The notes below the pieces were generated by a model that saw only the letters and a program-made list of their open reading frames with translations, did not search any database and had not been told where the DNA came from. A program made the translations under genes and the position numbers. From assembly GCA_030715135.1 (NCBI GenBank), contig JAUYVH010000012.1, positions 38,565-102,564 on the forward strand: a stretch of DNA of 64,000 bases, written 5' to 3'. The first letter of the stretch is position 1. Each line of letters opens with the position of its first letter. The DNA comes from Keguizhuia sedimenti (GTDB lineage Bacteria; Pseudomonadota; Gammaproteobacteria; Burkholderiales; Burkholderiaceae_D). Below are positions 55,191 to 63,163 of the stretch, in pieces.

Positions 55191-56434
55191 TCCCCATCAA
55201 GCCCGTCGGCAATTCCGCGCTCAGTGACACAAGGCCGGCGGCAGCGCAGGCCGCCACGGCCTATCTCAAACCCGGCGTCATCAATCTGAGCGCCTTGCCG
55301 CCCTTGTCGCTGTATGTTCACATTCCGTGGTGCATCCGGAAATGTCCGTACTGTGACTTCAACTCGCACGAAGCGAAAGACGGATTCCCGGAGCAGGAAT
55401 ATCTCGCCGCGCTGCGCAGCGACCTGGAAACCGCATTGCCCCTGATCTGGGGCCGCAAGATCTACACGATTTTCATCGGAGGAGGAACGCCAAGCCTCTT
55501 GTCGGCGCAAGGACTCGACCGCCTGATGTCGGACATCCGCAGCCTCTTGCCGCTGGATGGTGCGGCCGAAATCACGATGGAAGCCAATCCTGGGACGTTT
55601 GAAGCGGAAAAATTCAAGTCTTATCGCACAAGCGGCATCAATCGGCTGTCGATCGGGATTCAAAGCTTCAATTCCCGTCATCTGCAGGCATTGGGAAGAA
55701 TCCACGATGGCGACGAAGCAAGGCGTGCGATCGACATTGCGCATGCAAACTTCGACAACTTCAACCTCGATCTGATGTATGCGCTGCCCGAACAGTCGCT
55801 GGAGGAAGCGCAGCAGGACATTGCCACCGCAATCGGCTGCGCGCCGCCGCACCTGTCGCTGTATCACCTGACCATGGAACCCAACACGGTCTTTGCGAAA
55901 TATCCGCCTGTCGTTCCTGATGACGATACCAGCGCCGATATGCAAGACATGATCGAGGCGATGACTGCGGAAGCGGGATACCGGCATTACGAAGTGTCAG
56001 CCTATTCCAAGCCGGGGAGGCAGGCACGACATAACCTGAATTACTGGCAGTTCGGAGACTACCTCGGCATTGGCGCCGGCGCGCACTCCAAGATTTCATT
56101 TCCGCATCGCATTCTGCGGCAGGCGCGCTATAAGCAGCCAGCTTCCTATCTGCAGCATGCGCAGATGGGAAACCCGGTCCAGGAGGAGCGGGAAATCGGC
56201 CGCAACGAACTGGGATTCGAGTTCATGCTGAACGCATTGCGGCTGACGGAAGGATTCGAAACGCATCTCTTTGCCGAGCGCACCGGATTGACCTTGAACG
56301 CAATCGATAAGGCGCTCAACGAAGCCGAAGCAAAAGGATTGATTTACCGCGACCATAAGGTTATTCGTCCGACGGAGTTCGGGCAGCGCTTCCTCAATGA
56401 TCTGCAGCAAATTTTTTTGAGCGATCAGGCCTGA
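55187..56434 (+). CDS. hemW: Radical SAM heme chaperone HemW
   Basis: HemW (formerly 'oxygen-independent coproporphyrinogen oxidase-like') binds heme and inserts it in respiratory enzymes. The 415-residue protein has the iron-sulfur motif YVHIPWCIRKCPYCDFNSH (Cys49, 53, 56), FIGGGTPSLLS, EANPGTFE and NRLSIGIQSFN. The Phe after the third Cys, where HemN has a fourth Cys, supports HemW. ATG 55187 overlaps the rdgB stop (ATGA) and gives the standard family start; upstream in-frame sequence belongs to rdgB in another frame. Confidence 0.94.
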   Translation: MIPIKPVGNSALSDTRPAAAQAATAYLKPGVINLSALPPLSLYVHIPWCIRKCPYCDFNSHEAKDGFPEQEYLAALRSDLETALPLIWGRKIYTIFIGGGTPSLLSAQGLDRLMSDIRSLLPLDGAAEITMEANPGTFEAEKFKSYRTSGINRLSIGIQSFNSRHLQALGRIHDGDEARRAIDIAHANFDNFNLDLMYALPEQSLEEAQQDIATAIGCAPPHLSLYHLTMEPNTVFAKYPPVVPDDDTSADMQDMIEAMTAEAGYRHYEVSAYSKPGRQARHNLNYWQFGDYLGIGAGAHSKISFPHRILRQARYKQPASYLQHAQMGNPVQEEREIGRNELGFEFMLNALRLTEGFETHLFAERTGLTLNAIDKALNEAEAKGLIYRDHKVIRPTEFGQRFLNDLQQIFLSDQA

Positions 56435-56548
56435 GCTTGTCGGCAATCATGCCGATTATGGGCGCAATTTGGGTATAATTCGCACTTGGTAATTGCATGA
56501 GAAGCGCATGATAGCGCGGCACCGAAACCTCTAATTTCGATTTCCCAG

Positions 56549-56580
56549 TATAATCTGCGCTCTTTGCATCCAGTCCCGCT
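56549..56580 (+). promoter_or_regulatory. tRNA-Ser promoter -10 and discriminator
   Basis: A perfect TATAAT (56549-56554) followed by the GC-rich CTGCGC lies 26 bases before the mature tRNA. A GC-rich discriminator is typical of stringently controlled stable-RNA promoters. The -35 box is poor. A second TATAAT is at 56474-56479. Confidence 0.6.
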
Positions 56581-56670
<90 letters not shown>

Positions 56671-56854
56671 AAAACAAGAATTCTTTTGGGCGATTTTTCT
56701 TCCCATTGTTTTTCTGAATGTCTCTCGTTCCTGCATAATATTTTCTGTGTAATTCAAAGCATACGCTGGCCCATATCAAGGGCGATGTCTCGGACCCGCC
56801 TGTTTACGGTTCGGTGTAGCCTAGTCGCTTGATCACTATGCGTACCAGAACATC

Positions 56855-57106
56855 ATGAAAAGTATGAACAAAACTGATAACGCATCCTTAATCGAGCGCC
56901 TGAAGATCCTGGAATATTCGATCCGGAAGACAATTACCGTTCGGGAAGATCAGGATGAAGACGTCGATTCGCTGCACAGGGACGAGGCCGCGCAATGCGG
57001 ATTACCGATTTCCGGTTTGACGACAAAAGGTGACCTGCTTAATGCCGTGCAAACGGCAGTAAGGTCAGCGGAGGCGAAAGCCGGAAAGAGTGGAAGAGGT
57101 GCGTAA
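56855..57106 (+). CDS. Small hypothetical protein
   Basis: An 83-residue charged, helical-looking protein (NASLIERLKILEYSIRKTITVREDQDEDVD) with no recognised domain, 184 bases after the tRNA gene. No clear ribosome-binding site; ATG 56864 is an alternative. It converges on the glycoside hydrolase gene. Composition is coding-like, but existence as a protein is unproven. Confidence 0.5.
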   Translation: MKSMNKTDNASLIERLKILEYSIRKTITVREDQDEDVDSLHRDEAAQCGLPISGLTTKGDLLNAVQTAVRSAEAKAGKSGRGA

Positions 57107-57168
57107 TATCTTGCTCGTTCTGTACGCAGTCCACCCTGGCAGCGCCTGGCCGATTAAGTAAAACCGGC

Positions 57169-58638
57169 TTAGTGCTGCTCCTTCGCATCTGGCGGCGTGG
57201 ATGTTGCGCGTTCCGCAGTACGATGGGCGCGGACGATTGAAGTATTTTTTCCTTCGCTGTTCAGTTCCTCATACATCTGCTGCAGGCCGGCGGAGAGAAT
57301 CGGGCTTGTCATCGGGCGGCCGATCATTTCGCTATCGTAGCTGTACCAGATCACGGCAATCACTCCCAGGCTCTTTGCAAGCCGGCCTGTCTCGAACAGT
57401 ACGTGCGCTTTTTCCACATCATTCATTGCATAGAATTCCTTGCCGCCTTCCTTGGGGGCGGTCAGCCAGCCATGTTCGGAGTCCGCGATCGGCATGTTGG
57501 CCAAGCCGTCCTTCTCAAGATGCTGGCGCACTTCGTATAGTTCCTTGGCATAGCTGGGGCCTGCGTTGCCGCGGGCGGACCGGTTGTAGGGATGCCATGA
57601 GAGAGCGTCAAAAAATTTCCACATCGGCTCGCCTTCGGAAGTACGCGCAGACAGGATGGTCGGGATTCCGCACACATAGGCCTGAGGAGGCGAGAATACG
57701 ATCATGTTCGGAGCGGCGCGCTTGGTAGCGCGGTAAACGCGTTTCTGAATGTCCGCCAGCCGCGTAGGCGTCATCGTTCCGAACTCCGGCGGGTCGCCGG
57801 GGCAGGCAAAGGGTTCATTCCATCCTTCGACCGCCCACAGATATTTCTTGGTGTGGGATACGAAGCGGAATATGTAATCTTCATATTCATCGAGGTCGCG
57901 CGGACCGGACAAGCCGCCGGGCCAGCTCGGGTAATAGGGATTGCGTTCGTCCGGACGTGCCGATGCCCACGTCGGCACAGTGCCGAAGTTTTTCAGAATC
58001 TTCGCGCCGTTTTTTGCATGTGCGGAATAAATCTTGTCGATCAGCGGAAAATCAATCGATCCATCCCGCTTCCAGACTGCGGCATCATGAAGATGGGAAA
58101 TGTCCAGGTCGCGGATCAGGGCATACTTGAACAGCGGCTCGGCACTCTCCGGCCCGTCCCAGTCTCCGCCGTTGTACAGGCGATGCGAATGAATCCCGAC
58201 TTTGAACGTTTCCCCGGGCAGCGAGTAGCTCGCAGAAAGGGTATGGTTTGCATAGGATCCGTGCGCGGCATCGACAAGCACATAGTATTTCCCTGATTCT
58301 GGTTCAGGGATCGAAATCAGCTTGTCGGATTCTTTGCCTGTGCTCTTGGCATCGTAAGCTTTACGGCTCGGCTTGGAACCGTGTTTTATATATAGATCGA
58401 TTGCGCCTTTGCCATCTCTCCAGGTAGTGAAATGCAGGTTCGAGGCGCCGGGTGGAAGCGTAATTTCATAAAGGCGGCTTTCACCGGACTGGCCCGACAG
58501 CTTTGCGAGCGGCATCCGGTTTGAAAGCGCCGTCACATTCTTGCCCTGCTTCTTGGACTCATGCGGGAAAAGGGAAGATGCTGCAAATGCCGCAATGAGG
58601 ACAAGACCAGCTATCAATAAAGTTCGAATTTTTCGCAT
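57169..58638 (-). CDS. Secreted glycoside hydrolase-like protein with PPC domain
   Basis: A 489-residue exported protein. A signal peptide (1-21) is followed by a pre-peptidase C-terminal (PPC)-like beta domain (about 45-140, LSGQSGESRLYEITLPPGASNLHFTTW...GKYYVLVDA). A TIM-barrel of clan GH-A type follows (about 145-460), with FKVGIHSHRL, FGTVPTWASARP, acid/base Glu275 in VEGWNEPF, HPYN and candidate nucleophile Glu388 in IADSEHGW. This resembles GH5/GH39-like exopolysaccharide hydrolases such as PslG. The substrate is unknown; an extracellular polysaccharide is plausible. The unusual N-terminal position of PPC is worth noting. Confidence 0.78.
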   Translation of the reverse strand: MRKIRTLLIAGLVLIAAFAASSLFPHESKKQGKNVTALSNRMPLAKLSGQSGESRLYEITLPPGASNLHFTTWRDGKGAIDLYIKHGSKPSRKAYDAKSTGKESDKLISIPEPESGKYYVLVDAAHGSYANHTLSASYSLPGETFKVGIHSHRLYNGGDWDGPESAEPLFKYALIRDLDISHLHDAAVWKRDGSIDFPLIDKIYSAHAKNGAKILKNFGTVPTWASARPDERNPYYPSWPGGLSGPRDLDEYEDYIFRFVSHTKKYLWAVEGWNEPFACPGDPPEFGTMTPTRLADIQKRVYRATKRAAPNMIVFSPPQAYVCGIPTILSARTSEGEPMWKFFDALSWHPYNRSARGNAGPSYAKELYEVRQHLEKDGLANMPIADSEHGWLTAPKEGGKEFYAMNDVEKAHVLFETGRLAKSLGVIAVIWYSYDSEMIGRPMTSPILSAGLQQMYEELNSEGKNTSIVRAHRTAERATSTPPDAKEQH

Positions 58639-58769
58639 TCCATTGCCACTTCAAATTTACGTTTTGTCGCCCTTGAGATCGCTTCAATAGAAGCGGCCTC
58701 CCCCTGAGACAATATGGAGAATTTCTTCAGTTGCGGGAATTTAGCTTCTGTTAGTTCAGCGTTTCCCAT
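58614..58769 (-). CDS. Small hypothetical frame overlapping the hydrolase start
   Basis: A 51-residue frame (from ATG 58769; open to 58958) with KFPQLKKFSILSQGEAASIEAISRATKRKF. The pattern faintly recalls the beginning of CRP/FNR-type cyclic-nucleotide-binding domains, but it stops after 51 residues and overlaps the hydrolase start by 25 bases. It could be a remnant, a leader peptide or a chance frame. The 287 bases further right (58770-59056) hold nothing recognised. Confidence 0.25.
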   Translation of the reverse strand: MGNAELTEAKFPQLKKFSILSQGEAASIEAISRATKRKFEVAMECEKFELY

Positions 58770-59056
58770 TGGATGCCAGGGCAGGTGGCGAACGAAGTAT
58801 TGCTCCTTGGTTACGCAGTGAAGATATTGAGAATCAGGATAGGTGTAAAGTAAAACCCCGTCCGGCCTTGAGCTTGGACAAAGCAGTCCGGACGGGATAC
58901 TCGGATGCGGAAAATTGCATGCAGACCAATTCTGCGTCCGGTCGCTGGAATGCGCCAACGCTCTCTTTATCGTTGCACAAATTCGGAATAGACCCTGGAC
59001 AGCCTGGCTTTCAAAGCCTTTTATATAGAGCTCCCAGTTGCAAGGGTTTGGATTTT

Positions 59057-60220
59057 TTAGAAGCGCAAATCGCTTGTGCCAATGTCCCGTTGCGGATTGT
59101 CTTGTTGGGTGTCTGGAAGGCCATCCCGTTGGCTGATCACTTCCGCTCGCATGCGCGGGAGAAATTCAGGATACTCGGATTGAATAAAATGAATTAACCC
59201 CTCCCGGACGCGGCATCGCAGGTCCCAGGCACGCCCCGAATCGCCCGCACTCACAAGAGCGCGTAACTGCATCGCGCGCTCATTGGTATCGACTACCTGT
59301 ATCAGGCAAAGGCGGCCATCCCATTCAGGAGAGCTCTTGCATATGCGTTCCGCCTCCTGGCGGAGCGGTTCAAGCGGCATGCGGTAATCAGCCCATAGAG
59401 TGACTGTTCCGAGCAGGTCAGAAGTCGTTCTTGTCCAGTTCTGGAACGGATTTTCGATGAACCACTGCAGCGGCACAATCAGGCGTCTTTGATCCCAGAT
59501 GCGCACGACGACGTATGTGCCGGTGATTTCCTCTATCCATCCCCATTCGTTCTGCACGATGACGACATCTTCGAGCCGGATGGGTTGCGTCATGGCCAGC
59601 TGCAGACCAGCGAGGAGATTGCCCAGGACCGGTTTGGCGGCAAAACCCACGACCAGGCCCGCCACGCCTGCCGATGCCAGCAAGCTGGCGCCTATCTGCC
59701 GAAGAAACGGCAATGTCATCAGGGCCATGCCTGAACCAAGCAGCACGATGACGACCATGACCGTACGGGACAACACTTTCGACTGGGTTTGTATTCGGCG
59801 CGCGTGGAGGTTGTCGGCACTGTCAACCGGATTGAGCTCAATGATCGTATCGTTGATCGCTGCAATGCAACGCAGGGCCAGCCAGGTCAAGGAAGCGATC
59901 AATGCCAAGGCAGCCACATGACCCAGCAGCGTTGACACGGGAAGTATCGCTGCGTTGTCTCGTATCACCAAGTGAAGCAGCACAAAGAAAAGAACAAGCC
60001 GGCCGGTCCTGTTGCCGTAAAGCACCAGCCTGCGGGAAAAAGGGAAGGGCGCGGCGATGCGCGTAAGAATGGTTGTGCCGACGTGATGAATAATCAGGAC
60101 CGCAGCCAGTCCCAGCAATACTTGAAGCAGCACCTGTATCCATGGGAGCTCTTTGATGAGCATCATCCATGGCATGATTGCGTAGATAAATGTGCCAGAG
60201 AGGTCCGGAGTTTTTTCCAT
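59057..60220 (-). CDS. Mechanosensitive ion channel, MscS family
   Basis: A 387-residue membrane protein with about four or five N-terminal helices and the MscS core. The pore helix GASLLASAGVAGLVVGFAAKPVLGNLLAGLQLAMTQPIRLEDVV is followed by the beta domain (WGWIEEITGTYVVVRIWDQRRLIVPLQWFIENPFQNWTR). It would open under osmotic downshock. The frame is open to 60322, but ATG 60220 begins just before the membrane part. It is longer than E. coli MscS (286), with two or three extra helices. Confidence 0.9.
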   Translation of the reverse strand: MEKTPDLSGTFIYAIMPWMMLIKELPWIQVLLQVLLGLAAVLIIHHVGTTILTRIAAPFPFSRRLVLYGNRTGRLVLFFVLLHLVIRDNAAILPVSTLLGHVAALALIASLTWLALRCIAAINDTIIELNPVDSADNLHARRIQTQSKVLSRTVMVVIVLLGSGMALMTLPFLRQIGASLLASAGVAGLVVGFAAKPVLGNLLAGLQLAMTQPIRLEDVVIVQNEWGWIEEITGTYVVVRIWDQRRLIVPLQWFIENPFQNWTRTTSDLLGTVTLWADYRMPLEPLRQEAERICKSSPEWDGRLCLIQVVDTNERAMQLRALVSAGDSGRAWDLRCRVREGLIHFIQSEYPEFLPRMRAEVISQRDGLPDTQQDNPQRDIGTSDLRF

Positions 60221-60554
60221 TATTGATTTTTTAGAGTGGTGAACTGCTCGTCCGAAAGAATGGCAGCGCGGCCGGGTGAAAACTTGGCGAATGGTTATTT
60301 GCAGGAGGAAATTTTCACACAATAGTTTCCCATACCTTTGCGTGAAATAAAGATTTCTCTATTCAGAACTTAAGACAAGCAATCTTTAACTCTTTACGGC
60401 GCCTGGGTGCCCGTGCTGGCCTGCGCCGCAAAGGCATGTTGCCTGTATTGGTTGAACGCTCCAGGTAAAGCGATGAATCAATACCTGATTGAAAAGCCGA
60501 TCAAGTGCACCTTAACGAGCCAGAAATACGCGAGAGAAAGTCTGTCGTCAATAT
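60221..60554. other. Intergenic region upstream of the MscS-type gene
   Basis: The 334 bases contain no convincing coding frame, repeat or terminator. The minus-strand promoter of the channel gene should lie here but no clear -35/-10 pair was recognised. Confidence 0.5.
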
Positions 60555-60746
60555 TTACGGTGGGTTTCCGGACTGTGCGTTTGTGTTGCGTCGCTCTGAA
60601 CGGCCTGGCTGATTCAAGTTGTTTGCCGGGGCAGCCGGCACGGTGGGCGGCACCTGCTCAATCATTTTGTCGGTTTCCTGCTGTCCCGGGCTTCGCTCTC
60701 CGCTTCCGATATCGGCTTCCTGTGTCAAATGTTTCGGCTGGCTCAT
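60555..60746 (-). CDS. Small Pro/Gln-rich hypothetical protein
   Basis: A 63-residue polar, probably disordered product (MSQPKHLTQEADIGSGERSPG, then MIEQVPPTVPAAPANNLNQPG). ATG 60746 has GGGAG seven bases upstream and is preferred over the longer opening at 60839. No domain is recognised; no signal peptide. It appears monocistronic. Confidence 0.55.
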   Translation of the reverse strand: MSQPKHLTQEADIGSGERSPGQQETDKMIEQVPPTVPAAPANNLNQPGRSERRNTNAQSGNPP

Positions 60747-60924
60747 GACCTTGCTCCCAATGAATCCGTAAACCAATTTCCAAACTACTACGATGTCGCC
60801 TTGGCGGGATAGTTCGGAAAATGTTGGCACGGAATTCATTGTTAACGCGCAATGAAATACCTTGTCTGAAAAACTAGTGAAGCGGCCCGGTTTTGGCCGC
60901 TTTCAATGCCACGCTGGAAGGGGA

Positions 60925-61209
60925 CTATTTCGGTTCTTGAAATTCAAATCGCTGCTGAAGACGATCGAACATCATGTTGTCGAGATCTGCTTCGTCTTCC
61001 GTCAGCGCATACGATCCATATGTTGCTCCGATGCCGGTCAACTTCTCAACGCTATTCTTGATTTCCATTATCTGTTCGGCCTTTGCCAGGCGGACGAGGC
61101 TGAAAAGCGATTCCCGGAAGAGATATTTTGCTCGAGCGTCCAGTGCCATCCCATAAGGGGATTCCAGGAGATCCGCGATGACTGTCTCGGTGGTTGGCTT
61201 GTTAATCAT
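60925..61209 (-). CDS. Hypothetical protein
   Basis: A 94-residue helical protein starting MINKPTTETVIADLLESPYGMALDARAKYLF and continuing LFSLVRLAKAEQIMEIKNSVEKL. No domain is recognised. It has a well-ordered amphipathic pattern and acidic C-terminus, consistent with a real cytoplasmic protein. The frame opens at 61245; ATG 61209 gives the more natural start with AAGG upstream. Confidence 0.6.
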   Translation of the reverse strand: MINKPTTETVIADLLESPYGMALDARAKYLFRESLFSLVRLAKAEQIMEIKNSVEKLTGIGATYGSYALTEDEADLDNMMFDRLQQRFEFQEPK

Positions 61210-61591
61210 GGCTTCAATTACCTTAAAGAAATTAACATGATGCAAGTATTCAAGATATCGCCTGGCATATTTTTGACAAAAATCAAAAGTATTACGGGTT
61301 AATGACTAAGTCGTAGGAATAGTCCTAATGTGTTTCATTTTTGCAAAGATCTCTGCAAAAAATGAACTCGGAAAAGGTTTCTGCATGATTGCAATTCCAC
61401 TAATGAACAAATTCCGGATTCCGGGATCGTAATCTTCATGCCGGCTGGTCCAAAATAATTTGGCGGCCAGTTAAAAGCGCTCCAAAAATGACAAGGTGCG
61501 ATAGAGGCACTACATGCAGAGGACGCAGCAAGTGCAGCCTGGTCAGACATCCTGAATAATTTTTTTATCCTTTCATTCGCCATTACGGAAT
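61210..61591. other. Intergenic region with an inverted repeat
   Basis: About 380 bases between the divergent hypothetical gene and the DksA-like gene. The inverted repeat CATTTTTGCA / TGCAAAAAATG (61336-61364) surrounds AAGATCTC. An 82-codon minus-strand frame here lacks coding character and is not accepted. Confidence 0.5.
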
Positions 61592-61984
61592 ATGGAAAAA
61601 CTAAACCCGCAGCAGATGGAACGCCTTCTTAAGTTGCTGGACGACCGGCAAAAATCATTAGAGGAAGAAGTGCGTGTTGAACGGGCTCAGCAGGACGGTT
61701 ACCTTGATCTTGCCAGCGAGGTGCCCGATGCAGGCGACGCGTCGTTTGCAAGTCTGTCGGTCGATCTGGGCAATGCGTCGGTAGTTCGCGACGTCAATGA
61801 ACTGAATGCGATCCAGAGAGCGCGTGCACGAATCGAGGAGGGCACATATGGTGAATGCGCAGAATGCGGATACATGATCCCTTACGAACGTCTGGAAGCG
61901 CAACCAACGGCAGAGCGCTGCGCTCCCTGTCAGGACGTGTATGAGAAAACCCATGCCGAAGCCAGGAAGGGTTCAACACTCTGA
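61592..61984 (+). CDS. Short DksA/TraR-family zinc-finger protein
   Basis: A 130-residue DksA-like regulator expected to enter the RNA polymerase secondary channel. It has an N-terminal coiled coil with tip PDAGDASFAS (Asp46, Asp49, Ser51; E. coli DksA has Asp71, Asp74, Ala76), and a four-cysteine zinc finger C-A-E-C ... C-A-P-C (Cys89, 92, 110, 113). It is shorter than DksA (151) and is probably an accessory paralogue. It stands alone. The promoter is not clear. Confidence 0.85.
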   Translation: MEKLNPQQMERLLKLLDDRQKSLEEEVRVERAQQDGYLDLASEVPDAGDASFASLSVDLGNASVVRDVNELNAIQRARARIEEGTYGECAECGYMIPYERLEAQPTAERCAPCQDVYEKTHAEARKGSTL

Positions 61985-62578
61985 CAGTCTGCGTAAATAT
62001 TATTGCACGGGCCGCCCGGCGGCCGCGTGCGTTCGGCGCCATCGCAGGCGCGTACCCGCCAGATCTTCATCGCAGCGCTCGCTGCGTTTATCAATAAGTT
62101 GCGAAGCTCACTGCTCGTCTGAACTGAAGTCCGGCAGTCTTTATTTCCACTGTGAAAATAAATTTTCCCGACTGAAGGCGCAGAGAGTCAGCCAATTTCC
62201 TTTAACGGCAAATCCTGTCCCATCCCGTCCGGTACACGGCGCTTGTCTGTTCGCATATACCTTGCGCAAACGACTATTGCTGCCATATCCCTTTAATCCT
62301 TTTAGCCATGTCGGGAAAAGGGATCAGGGTCCGTCGGGATTCATGAATATATCTGAATCATGCCCAAGCATGCGCTGAATTTCTGTTGCGCGAGATTTAA
62401 TGGGGCCGTAGCGGATCTAATATTGACTTCCGCAGGATTGTTAAGCGCTCTCGTTTCGATTGTCACTGTGAGGAATGCCGATCGCACATGAATTTATGCG
62501 GTTCATTGCAATACGTTTCTTTGCAGTCAGCACGCAAGGAGGGCTGGAAATAAGTATGATATGTAGCCGGAGGCAATA
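61985..62578. other. Long intergenic region with a GC-rich hairpin
   Basis: The 594 bases begin with a strong hairpin, GCACGGGCCGC / GCGGCCGCGTGC (62005-62030), that may end the dksA-like transcript although no T-run follows. A 145-codon plus-strand frame (61941-62378) overlaps the upstream gene and lacks coding character. No RNA family was recognised in the rest. Confidence 0.45.
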
Positions 62579-63163
62579 ATGACTGATCCCTTATCCCTTG
62601 CTGCGTTGGCCGGTGGCTTGTCGTGGGCCAGCGGTCTTCGTCTGTACATGACCTTGTTTATTGCCGGTTGGTTTAGCCGCCTCGGCTGGATCGATTTGCC
62701 GCAAACCTTGCAGGTGCTGGAATCGCCGTGGGTACTGGTAGTGACCGGCCTGTTAACCGGAATCGAATTTCTGGCAGACAAAATCCCCGGAGTGGATTCG
62801 GCATGGGATACCGTCCAGACCTTCATCCGTGTTCCTGCCGGCGCGGTATTGAGTGCAGCAGCGTTTGGCGAGATGAATCCGGCCTGGATCACGGTCGCCG
62901 GCCTGTTGGGAGGCGGCGTGGCGGCCGGAGCGCATTTCACCAAGGCCGGCAGCCGTGCGCTGATTAACACTTCTCCCGAACCGTTCAGCAATTGGGCTGC
63001 GTCCTTTACCGAGGAAGCAGCTGTCGCCGGAACCCTGCTGGCCGCGTTCTTTCATCCGCTGGTCCTGTTTTCCTTTCTTGCTGTATTCTTCCTGCTCGCT
63101 TGGTGGGCTCTTCCCAAGATTTGGCGTGCAATACGCTCCATTTTCAATAGGTTCCGCATTTGA
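62579..63163 (+). CDS. DUF4126 membrane protein
   Basis: A 194-residue protein with about five hydrophobic segments: LSLAALAGGLSWASGLRLYMTLFIAGWFSRLGWI at the start, VTGLLTGIEFLADKIPGVDSAWDTVQTFIRVPAGAVLSAAAFGE, and a long C-terminal helix pair. This is the DUF4126 signature; function unknown. GGAGG lies before ATG 62579. The stop overlaps the next gene start (TGATG), so they are probably co-translated. Confidence 0.85.
   Translation: MTDPLSLAALAGGLSWASGLRLYMTLFIAGWFSRLGWIDLPQTLQVLESPWVLVVTGLLTGIEFLADKIPGVDSAWDTVQTFIRVPAGAVLSAAAFGEMNPAWITVAGLLGGGVAAGAHFTKAGSRALINTSPEPFSNWAASFTEEAAVAGTLLAAFFHPLVLFSFLAVFFLLAWWALPKIWRAIRSIFNRFRI

Noticed and set aside
61335-61583. 82-codon minus-strand frame before the DksA-like gene
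   Set aside because: Irregular Cys/Ser/Pro composition, no ribosome-binding site, and it covers the palindrome; looks non-coding.
61941-62378. 145-codon plus-strand frame overlapping the end of the DksA-like gene
   Set aside because: Arg/Ser-rich random-like sequence overlapping a certain gene; no domain.
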